Virus record (IMG/VR): IMGVR_UViG_3300048586_000902
Location: 1 to 25,043 of that record
Length of the DNA stretch: 25,043 bases
Source of the DNA: a virus
Strand: one strand, 5' to 3'
This document shows positions 13,427 to 18,645 of the stretch, in pieces. The notes beneath the pieces are model-generated. The model made no database searches and was not told the DNA's origin. It saw nothing but the letters and a program-made list of their open reading frames with translations. Numbering within the stretch: the first letter of the stretch is position 1; every line of letters begins with the position of its first letter. Position numbers and translations under genes: made by a program.

Positions 13427-14599
13427 TCAGACGGCAGCGGGCTCTTCGAGATCCGCCGGATCTGACTGATCGGCCGGATCTGACTGATTTTCTGTCTCAG
13501 GTTCTGCGGCGGCGGCGGCCTCGGTGACCCGCATGGGCATGAGGACGTAGCGGGTGATGCCATCGGTGAGGACGCCAGGCTCGCGCTCGGAGTTCATGTC
13601 GATGGTCTGGAGTCCCATGGCGAGGGCATCGGCGAGGAACTGCGGATTGAAGGCGATGAAGTCCGGCACGGGGCCGGAGAGCAGCGCGGGCACGCTGGTG
13701 GAGGTGGCGTCGTCCGTCGTTTTCACGGTGAGGGTGACGGTCTGCGGGCCGAAACTCAGGTTCACGGAGGTCCTCTTGTGGCGGCGCAGCCAGGTGATGA
13801 GGGACGGCACGACGGCGGTGGGGAAGGTGCAGGAGCTGGTGAAACTTTGCGGGATCACCTGCCGGTAGTTCGGGAAATTCCCCTCGATGAGCTTGAAGGT
13901 GATGCGGACGGTGGGGAAAACGAGAAGGGCGAGGCTTTCCGTCCGTTTCCAGATGGCGGCAGCCTGGCAGAGTGGATCCACCAGCAGGTCCGCCACCGCA
14001 TTCGGCAGGATGGAGTCCGGGGCGGGCACGCGGACGCGGGCGGTGGCGAGGCGGCGGCCGTCCGTGGCCACCACGTTTCCACCATCCGCCGCGGTGAGGA
14101 ACACGCCCTGGAGGACGTAGCGGGTATCATCGGCGGAGGTGGCCGGCCGCACCTTGCGGATGGCATTGAGCGAGGCGACGGGGAAGATCACCGGCTTGCC
14201 GTCGATCTCGGGGCAGGGCGGGAATTCTCCCGGTGCCAGACCGGTGACGGTGCGCTCGGTGCGCAGACCCTTGGTGACGGAGGCCAGCGTGACGGCGTAG
14301 GCATCCTCGCACGCCATCGGCGCGTCCAGCCGGACCACGCTGCCCTTGTCGGCGGCGCTGGCGAGCTTGAAGAACTCCGGGCGGGGCAGGGTGAAACTGC
14401 CGGGCGTGGTGGGGCCCCCGATGGGCAGCGTGACGGCGAGGTGCACGTCGAGATCGGAGGTTTCCAGCAGCACCTCCGGCTTGCCTTCGGTGACGGTCAG
14501 GCGGACGTGGTCCAGGATCGGCAGCGTGGAGCGGAACTTGAGGCGGCGGAAGAGCCCCGCCACGGGGCGGATGGCATCGGCGGATAGAGTGAGAGTCAT
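13427..14599 (-). CDS. dnaN-like: DNA polymerase III beta-like sliding clamp
   Basis: A 390-aa processivity clamp that would encircle DNA and tether polymerase and other partners. VVATDGRRLATARV (177-190), EGNFPNYRQVIP (239-250) and the C-terminal YVLMPMR (352-358) are DnaN hallmarks, and the length to that point fits the family (E. coli 366 aa). About 32 extra residues follow MPMR, including QSDPADQSDPADLEEPAAV, encoded by a GATC-rich repeat. In DnaN the C-terminus borders the partner-binding cleft, so the tail may modulate binding. No polymerase gene is in the window, so the clamp probably serves a host or distant phage polymerase. Start ATG at 14599; no clear Shine-Dalgarno. Confidence 0.93.
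   Translation of the reverse strand: MTLTLSADAIRPVAGLFRRLKFRSTLPILDHVRLTVTEGKPEVLLETSDLDVHLAVTLPIGGPTTPGSFTLPRPEFFKLASAADKGSVVRLDAPMACEDAYAVTLASVTKGLRTERTVTGLAPGEFPPCPEIDGKPVIFPVASLNAIRKVRPATSADDTRYVLQGVFLTAADGGNVVATDGRRLATARVRVPAPDSILPNAVADLLVDPLCQAAAIWKRTESLALLVFPTVRITFKLIEGNFPNYRQVIPQSFTSSCTFPTAVVPSLITWLRRHKRTSVNLSFGPQTVTLTVKTTDDATSTSVPALLSGPVPDFIAFNPQFLADALAMGLQTIDMNSEREPGVLTDGITRYVLMPMRVTEAAAAAEPETENQSDPADQSDPADLEEPAAV
13450..13489. repeat. GATC-rich interspersed repeat at the 3' end of the clamp gene
   Basis: Two units of CCGGATCTGACTGAT-type sequence, in frame, encoding the SDPADQSDPADL tail. The copy at 21871-21916 is in opposite orientation. Confidence 0.6.
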
Positions 14600-14631
14600 G
14601 GGAATGTGGATGGTTGGGAGTTGATAGGAAT

Positions 14632-14943
14632 TCAGGCGATGGGAATGATGGAGATGTGGCCGGTGTCGAACTCCACGCGGACGTGGGTGGCGGGCTGGGG
14701 GAAAAGGCGCGGGACGATGGCCCCGGTGATGTCGATGATTGGCTTGTCGGCCTTGCCGGAGACCTTGAACTGGCCCGCGCTGCCGGTGGCGCGCAGGAGG
14801 ATGAGTCCGCCGAGTTTGGATTCCACGCGGTCGTAGCGATCGCCGACGTTGAATCCGGCGGCCTTGAGGTGTCGGCCCTCGATCCAGATGCGTTGATGCG
14901 GCACCTTGCGGGCCGGTCCGATTTTCGTTTGTTGCGTGTGCAT
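14632..14943 (-). CDS. SymE/AbrB-like small protein
   Basis: A 103-aa protein starting MHTQQTKIGPARKVPHQRIW. The core IWIEGRHLKAAGFNVGDRYD followed by short strands resembles the SymE toxin pattern (a hydrophobic strand, then W/HL-xxAGF-xxGD), which has the SpoVT-AbrB swapped-hairpin fold. SymE proteins act on RNA; the AbrB relatives bind DNA. It may be a regulator of the following clamp operon or a toxin-like protein; no antitoxin is obvious. The start at 14943 is chosen because sequence upstream runs into the hairpins and the family-1 repeat. The repeat ends 24 bp upstream. Confidence 0.65.
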   Translation of the reverse strand: MHTQQTKIGPARKVPHQRIWIEGRHLKAAGFNVGDRYDRVESKLGGLILLRATGSAGQFKVSGKADKPIIDITGAIVPRLFPQPATHVRVEFDTGHISIIPIA

Positions 14944-14966
14944 GAGCGTTAGGAAGATGTTGGAAA

Positions 14967-14980
14967 CCCTTGCGTAAGGG
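14967..14980 (+). repeat. Family-1 near-palindrome, copy 7, with extended arms
   Basis: CCCTTGCGTAAGGG flanked by AAA and TTT, so the inverted repeat covers 14964-14983 with 8-bp arms. It is upstream of the SymE-like gene. Confidence 0.85.
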
Positions 14981-14983
14981 TTT

Positions 14984-15071
14984 GCCCTTGCCCCGCCGCA
15001 GGCCTCAGAAACCGGGCGGCGGGACAAGGGCGGCTATGAGCACCCTTACATGCCGGGAGGCGTGACCTCCC
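14984..15071. other. Consecutive strong hairpins, possible structured RNA
   Basis: GCCCTTGCCCCGCCG (14984-14998) pairs with CGGCGGGACAAGGGC (15017-15031) with one mismatch in 15. GGGAGG (15055-15060) pairs with CCTCCC (15066-15071). No T-run follows the first stem on either strand. Together with the terminator at 15082 this makes about 130 nt of stacked structure upstream of the SymE-like gene. Confidence 0.45.
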
Positions 15072-15077
15072 ACCGCC

Positions 15078-15111
15078 GAAAGGCCCGCCTCCCCGGGACG
15101 GGAGACGGGCC
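15078..15111 (-). terminator. Probable terminator after the 58-aa gene
   Basis: GGCCCG-C-CTCCC (15082-15093) pairs with GGGAG-A-CGGGCC (15100-15111), loop of 6 nt, one mismatch. On the minus strand only TTTC follows, so it is a weak intrinsic terminator. Confidence 0.5.
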
Positions 15112-15149
15112 GGCGGCCGGTTGTTATCGTGTGTGCGGCGGGGGAAAGG

Positions 15150-15326
15150 TTAGGGCTTGATGTAGGCGTTCAGGCCGATGACGACCGGCTTGCCGTCGAC
15201 CATGGCGGAGGTGGTGACGTTGCCGCTGGAGCTGGCGACGACGAGCGTCTTGCCGGACGCGGACGGACGGGGCTTTTCCAGTGGGATTTCAATGCAGAGT
15301 TTGTTGTCTTTGATAGTGACGATCAT
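15150..15326 (-). CDS. Small conserved-looking protein (58 aa)
   Basis: Starts MIVTIKDNKLCIEIPLEKPR. The pattern of an IEIPLEKPRPS strand, SGKTLVVASSSGNV and a short C-terminal VVIGLNAYIKP resembles a small beta protein family common in phages and plasmids, without known function. It stands alone between two terminators (15380-15411 upstream and 15078-15111 downstream), so it likely has its own promoter or is read through. Confidence 0.75.
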   Translation of the reverse strand: MIVTIKDNKLCIEIPLEKPRPSASGKTLVVASSSGNVTTSAMVDGKPVVIGLNAYIKP

Positions 15327-15379
15327 GACGGTGGTGGTTTGATTTTCTGGTGGAAGACGCGGATGGCGGGCCTTCACAC

Positions 15380-15411
15380 AAAAAAAGCCCGCTCCGGTTA
15401 GGGAGCGGGCT
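15380..15411 (-). terminator. Rho-independent terminator after the 304-aa gene
   Basis: AGCCCGCTCC (15386-15395) pairs perfectly with GGAGCGGGCT (15402-15411), loop of 6 nt, followed on the minus strand by T7 and GTGTGAAGG. The same flank follows the terminator at 16469. Confidence 0.9.
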
Positions 15412-15501
15412 GGAGTCATGAGTTGAATGGTTACTTGATTTTCATGGGTGGTGGTTTCGGGTTGAAGCCGTTTCCGGCGGAGATCCATCGACGGGTGTCA
15501 A

Positions 15502-16416
15502 TTAGGCGGCGACCGCCTCACTGGACTTTTTTGCGTTGTCGATGCTGGAGTCCAGCAGGTCCACCCACTCGGCGAGCTTGGCGCGGACGGCGGCGAGGCC
15601 ATCCGGATCCAGATCGTAGGATTGCAGCTCGAGCTCGTCGATTTTCGCCAGCACTTCCGCCGCGTTGTTCGGGCGGGATTCGTGGCTGGACGGCGGCGAG
15701 GTGGTAGAACCGGCAGCGGGGACCACGGTGAGCGGCGCCGGGGTGGTGGTGGCAGGCGCGACCGGTGCGGTGGCGGTCACTTCCGGAGTTTCCTTCGTGC
15801 CGTCGACCACGACGGTTTCAGGTTCCGTCGTGGCGGCCGGAGTGGATTCGGTGGCGGGCGGAGTCACCACGGCGGCCGCGGCGGCGGCGGCATCGGCCAC
15901 GCGCTTTTGTTCCGCTTTGTCCGCGGCGTCCTTTTCCGCTTTTCCGGCGATGGACAAGCCGTGCTCGTCCAGCGAGTCCAGCTCGTCGCCGATGGCGGCT
16001 TTCTGGCCGTCATTCAGGAGCGGGGCCAGCGTCTCCGGCGAGAGCTTCACGGCGGACTTGCCGGAAATCAGGCGGGCGCACTGGTTCACAATCCGATAGG
16101 TGATGATCTCGTCGGCGCGGGCCTCCGTGACCAGCCCGGGCGTGACAAAGGCGGTGATGAATTTTTCGACCAGGCGGGCGTTGTTCACGGAGGATTCCGG
16201 CACACCGCGCTTGGCGAGCAGGCCGTAGACGGTCTGGCCCTTGGGGATCCCGGAGCGGTTTTCGACGTGCCAGACGAGCTTGCCCATTTCCACGAAGGAA
16301 CGGGCGCGGGATTGATAGCGGTCGGCGACACCGTCGACGGCTTGAGTAGTGGAAAGCCCGGCGATTTCCTCAAGGGACAGCACGGGGACGGCGGGGGCGG
16401 CTTTTTTCTTGGACAT
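15502..16416 (-). CDS. Hypothetical protein (304 aa) with Ala/Thr/Pro-rich linker
   Basis: Not recognised. Starts MSKKKAAPAVPVLSLEEIAG. The N-terminal half (about 15-160) is helical and folded-looking, with GIPKGQTVYGLLAKRGVPES and YRIVNQCARLISGKSAVKL suggestive of a helix-turn-helix or DNA-related domain. Residues about 185-260 are a low-complexity Ala/Thr/Pro linker (VTPPATESTPAATTEPET). The C-terminus (about 262-304) is a probable coiled coil (EVLAKIDELELQSYDLD). It is a single-gene unit between two strong terminators (16469-16503 upstream and 15380-15411 downstream), with promoter probably in 16417-16468. The architecture would suit a DNA-binding scaffold; this is speculative. Confidence 0.75.
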   Translation of the reverse strand: MSKKKAAPAVPVLSLEEIAGLSTTQAVDGVADRYQSRARSFVEMGKLVWHVENRSGIPKGQTVYGLLAKRGVPESSVNNARLVEKFITAFVTPGLVTEARADEIITYRIVNQCARLISGKSAVKLSPETLAPLLNDGQKAAIGDELDSLDEHGLSIAGKAEKDAADKAEQKRVADAAAAAAAVVTPPATESTPAATTEPETVVVDGTKETPEVTATAPVAPATTTPAPLTVVPAAGSTTSPPSSHESRPNNAAEVLAKIDELELQSYDLDPDGLAAVRAKLAEWVDLLDSSIDNAKKSSEAVAA

Positions 16417-16468
16417 GGTGGTAGTGATTTTGCAGTTAGGAGTTGGCGGGCGGGAGTGCCCTTCACAC

Positions 16469-16503
16469 AAAAAAAGCGGCGGGTGAGTGAATCACCCGCC
16501 GCT
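16469..16503 (-). terminator. Rho-independent terminator after the 254-aa gene
   Basis: AGCGGCGGGTGA (16475-16486) pairs perfectly with TCACCCGCCGCT (16492-16503), loop of 5 nt, then T7 and GTGTGAAGG on the minus strand. Confidence 0.92.
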
Positions 16504-16526
16504 TGGCGTTTCCTGCTAGGCTTGCA

Positions 16527-16540
16527 CCCTTACGCAAGGG
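16527..16540 (-). repeat. Family-1 near-palindrome, copy 8, containing a stop codon
   Basis: In gene direction CCCTTGCGTAAGGG; CTT GCG TAA gives the -LA ending and stop of the 254-aa gene, as in copy 3. TTTCCTGCTAG (16509-16519) lies beside it and recurs at 17527-17537 beside copy 9. Confidence 0.85.
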
Positions 16541-17294
16541 CTCTATCGGAAAGAGCTTGCATGATTTCCGCCGCAAGGCTTGGCGGTGCTTGGCGATTCG
16601 CCCGCAAGGCCTGCGCACCCTTGGCGAGATAGTCCATAAAGCGGCTTTTCCGGGTGTCAAACGTGCCGGAAGTCATGGCGCGGCCGGTGCGTTCCGTGAG
16701 GTGGCCAAGCACGATCAGGAAAAAATCCCGCTGCGAACGGAACGCGGAAACGGCCTTGCGGGATTCATCGCAGGAAAACGCGGCGCGAAGCGTGCGCATG
16801 ATTTCCTTGGCCATGTCCCGCTGCGAAGCGGAAAGCCGTTTCTCGAATTCTTCAAACTCCGTGCAAAAACCCACCTTGGCGGCGACTCCGGCGGCGTCGT
16901 CCGTGCCATACTCCCAAGTACAGCGGAGACGGAGACAAGCGCGGGAATTGATCGCGTTCCGGATGGCTTTGAAAATCGCGGGAGTGGCGAATCCGTGCTC
17001 GAAAAATCCGCTTTCCACGCATGCCGCAAACCCGGCGGCCTCAGCGTCCATCTTGTCAGTCGGCGAGAGGGGAAACGGATCGCCATACTTGGGAAACTCC
17101 ACCCGGCGAATCACGGATTTGATTAGACGCTCCGCGACTTTCACCCGTTCCTTGGGATCCGTCCAGCCATCGGCGCGCTGGTGGAATTTTTCGCGCGTCG
17201 CCTTGGCTTTCGCCTTGGCGCGGTTGCGGAGTGCAATTTGACGATCGCGACAGACTAGCGGCGCGGTGGGGGTAGTGCTTGGGGTGGTGCTCAT
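16530..17294 (-). CDS. Hypothetical protein (254 aa)
   Basis: Not recognised. Starts MSTTPSTTPTAPLVCRDRQI. The N-terminus is basic (RNRAKAKAKATREKFHQRAD). The middle has several Cys (AACVESGFFEHG, RACLRLRCTWEYG), and the C-terminal third is helical (SRFMDYLAKGAQALRANRQA), ending SDRALA with its stop in the family-1 repeat. A candidate promoter (TTGCAA, 17 bp, TAAATT) lies directly upstream and would give a nearly leaderless mRNA. A strong terminator follows. Confidence 0.75.
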   Translation of the reverse strand: MSTTPSTTPTAPLVCRDRQIALRNRAKAKAKATREKFHQRADGWTDPKERVKVAERLIKSVIRRVEFPKYGDPFPLSPTDKMDAEAAGFAACVESGFFEHGFATPAIFKAIRNAINSRACLRLRCTWEYGTDDAAGVAAKVGFCTEFEEFEKRLSASQRDMAKEIMRTLRAAFSCDESRKAVSAFRSQRDFFLIVLGHLTERTGRAMTSGTFDTRKSRFMDYLAKGAQALRANRQAPPSLAAEIMQALSDRALA

Positions 17295-17303
17295 GGCGGG
17301 GTG

Positions 17304-17332
17304 AATTTACGATTTCTGAGGGAGACTTGCAA
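17304..17332 (-). promoter_or_regulatory. Candidate promoter of the 254-aa gene
   Basis: On the minus strand, TTGCAA (17327-17332) and TAAATT (17304-17309) are separated by 17 bp, each matching 4 of 6 consensus bases. The predicted start of transcription is only a few nt before the ATG at 17294. Confidence 0.35.
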
Positions 17333-17360
17333 GTTTCGTTTTCACGCTTTCGCGTTATTT

Positions 17361-17402
17361 CCGCTTGCATGAGATAGTCACGCTGAGGCCTTACGGATTC
17401 GC
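17361..17402 (-). repeat. Family-2 oriented repeat, copy 4 (42-bp direct repeat)
   Basis: Identical over 42 bp to 17447-17488, from CCGCTTGCATGAGATAG through TCACGCTGAGG to CCTTACGGATTCGC. Confidence 0.92.
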
Positions 17403-17433
17403 GCGTCTCCCTGATTTTTTTCCCGACTTGGAA

Positions 17434-17510
17434 GCGGATTTTTCACCCGCTTGCATGAGATAGTCACGCTGAGGCCTTACGGATTCGCCCCTTTCGGGAG
17501 AAAAATCCGC
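17434..17510. other. Inverted repeat enclosing family-2 copy 5
   Basis: GCGGATTTTT (17434-17443) and AAAAATCCGC (17501-17510) are perfect inverted repeats flanking the second 42-bp copy. The family-1 copy 9 begins at the next base. Confidence 0.7.
17447..17488 (-). repeat. Family-2 oriented repeat, copy 5 (42-bp direct repeat)
   Basis: Second copy of the exact 42-bp repeat, 86 bp from the first. Confidence 0.92.
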
Positions 17511-17524
17511 CCCTTGCGCAAGGG
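17511..17524. repeat. Family-1 palindrome, copy 9 (CCCTTGCGCAAGGG)
   Basis: The only fully symmetric member (centre GCGC), in the 288-bp intergenic region 17295-17582. Confidence 0.85.
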
Positions 17525-17557
17525 AATTTCCTGCTAGTTTCTCACAGAAAGTTAGGT

Positions 17558-17575
17558 TTACTTATTCATAAGTAA
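17558..17575. promoter_or_regulatory. AT-rich operator-like inverted repeat
   Basis: TTACTTAT-TC-ATAAGTAA, 8-bp arms with a 2-bp centre, 7 bp downstream of the stop of the HTH gene at 17583. It could be that protein's operator or a weak hairpin. Confidence 0.4.
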
Positions 17576-17582
17576 CCATCCG

Positions 17583-17825
17583 TCATTCCGTCCGCGATTC
17601 CATCCATGCGGTGATGGCCAGGACATCCTCCGCGTTCATCACCTCGTTCTCCCGGAGCATGCGGGTGATGCGTACGCGCCAGTTGTGGGCGGGCATACCC
17701 CGCTCACCGGCCATGAAGCGGGCGAGTTCGGTCTTCGCGCCGCGCGGCTCCAGGGCCAGCCGCAGATCATCGCGCCAGGCATCGAGTCGGGGCGTGCTGA
17801 CCAGGCGTTGGCGGGTGGCGGGCAT
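17583..17825 (-). CDS. Small helix-turn-helix-like protein (80 aa)
   Basis: Starts MPATRQRLVSTPRLDAWRDD. The segment GAKTELARFMAGERGMPAHN, followed by a helix WRVRITRMLRENEV, fits a Cro/XRE-like helix-turn-helix, matched by eye. It is the second gene of the leftward block, starting 3 nt after the stop of the membrane protein gene, and is followed by a region dense in repeats and an operator-like inverted repeat. A regulator of the leftward genes is plausible. Confidence 0.65.
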   Translation of the reverse strand: MPATRQRLVSTPRLDAWRDDLRLALEPRGAKTELARFMAGERGMPAHNWRVRITRMLRENEVMNAEDVLAITAWMESRTE

Positions 17826-17828
17826 GGG

Positions 17829-18137
17829 TTACTGGCGCTGGCGGATGCGTTCAAGTGCTTCCTGGATTCCGCGCTGTTTGGCCTCCTCCTCTTTTTCGAG
17901 ATCCAGCCGGACCTTGCGCTGGAGCGGGGTTTCAGCGGGTAGCGAGCTCTTTTCCAAGTGGGAACTGAGGATGTAGCCCGGGAGGGCGATGACCAGGAAC
18001 AGACAGAAAAAACCAACGATGATCCCGCAGCAGCCGGGAGGCTTTTTTTCAGGTGGATCCGCCAAGGGATTCTCCTGGATGTCGCGGAGCTTGCGCGGCG
18101 GTGGCAGGATCGATACTGGAGAATGGTCGGGTTTCAT
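17829..18137 (-). CDS. Single-pass membrane protein (102 aa)
   Basis: Starts MKPDHSPVSILPPPRKLRDI. A proline-rich cytoplasmic-type N-terminus (1-34, ending PPEKKPPG) leads to one transmembrane helix (CCGIIVGFFCLFLVIALPGY, about 35-54), then a charged coiled-coil tail (DLEKEEEAKQRGIQEALERI). It is the first gene of the leftward block and divergent from the gpW-position gene 64 bp away. Function unknown; superinfection exclusion or lysis control are possible for a small phage membrane protein but not shown. Confidence 0.75.
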   Translation of the reverse strand: MKPDHSPVSILPPPRKLRDIQENPLADPPEKKPPGCCGIIVGFFCLFLVIALPGYILSSHLEKSSLPAETPLQRKVRLDLEKEEEAKQRGIQEALERIRQRQ

Positions 18138-18191
18138 GGCGCGAGTCTTATAAGTCTTCCGCTGTCAGCCGGGCAAGAAGCATCCTCCGAA

Positions 18192-18205
18192 CCCTTACGC
18201 AATGG
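18192..18205 (+). repeat. Family-1 near-palindrome, copy 10, carrying a start codon
   Basis: CCCTTACGCAATGG. As in copy 4 the right arm is altered to contain ATG (18202-18204), the first possible start of the gpW-position gene. Confidence 0.8.
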
Positions 18206-18486
18206 TTGACGCCCGCCCGGTGGGTATGTCCGCAGCTGATTGGAAAGTCATTTACCGGGGTTACTCCGGCGAGGAGCTCGATGCGGAAATGGCGAGCTTG
18301 CGGAAGAGCCTCGCCGGCGGCTTCGTCTCCCAGGGCAGCGGCAGCGTGTCCCACACCCGCGACACCACGGAGCTCCGCGACCGCCTCAAGGCGGCGACCG
18401 AGGTGAAAAACGAGCGGTCCGCCAGTTCCGGTGTGCCACGCTCCGCGCAGGCGGATTTCTCCGGGACGACGACCAGCGACTTTTAA
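18202..18486 (+). CDS. Head-completion (gpW-position) small protein
   Basis: A 94-aa protein (MVDARPVGMSAADWKVIYRG) located directly before the portal gene, the place of lambda gpW. YSGEELDAEMASLRKSLAGG, a short loop and DTTELRDRLKAATEVKNE give the helix-loop-helix plan expected of gpW-like connectors, which fit between portal and tail. The similarity is in plan and position, not a strong sequence match. Two starts are possible: ATG 18202 inside the family-1 repeat, or ATG 18226, which has GGTGGGT just upstream. The gene order terminase-gpW-portal is interrupted here by the minus-strand block. Confidence 0.65.
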   Translation: MVDARPVGMSAADWKVIYRGYSGEELDAEMASLRKSLAGGFVSQGSGSVSHTRDTTELRDRLKAATEVKNERSASSGVPRSAQADFSGTTTSDF

Positions 18487-18495
18487 AGACGCTTC

Positions 18496-18616
18496 GCGGT
18501 CTGAAAGTCTAAAAGTCGAAAGGTCTTAAAGTCACAGAGAAGAGATAGAGGCGTTGCGGCATCTCTTGCTCTTCGACTTTCGACTTTAAGACCTTGAGAC
18601 CTTCAGACGCCGCAGG
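18496..18616. repeat. Long inverted repeat built of GTCT-AAAGTC units
   Basis: The left side (GGTCTGAAAGTCTAAAAGTC and GAAAGGTCTTAAAGTC) is complementary to the right side (GACTTTCGACTTTAAG and ACCTTGAGACCTTCAGAC) with small offsets. An inner AAGAGAT/ATCTCTT stem closes the tip. It fills the gap between the gpW-position gene and portal and resembles intergenic repeats of environmental PVC-group genomes as I recall them. Confidence 0.6.
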
Positions 18617-18645
18617 CTCTTCCCCGGTGACAACCGGCCAGAGGC

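Noticed and set aside
15031-15060. Half copy of the family-1 repeat (CACCCTTACATG)
   Set aside because: Only the left arm matches; kept out of the count of twelve.
17361-17488. Pair of identical 42-bp direct repeats as a CRISPR array
   Set aside because: Only two units, no third repeat, the intervening DNA contains an inverted repeat shared with the flank, and no cas genes are present; related copies are dispersed over 12 kb.
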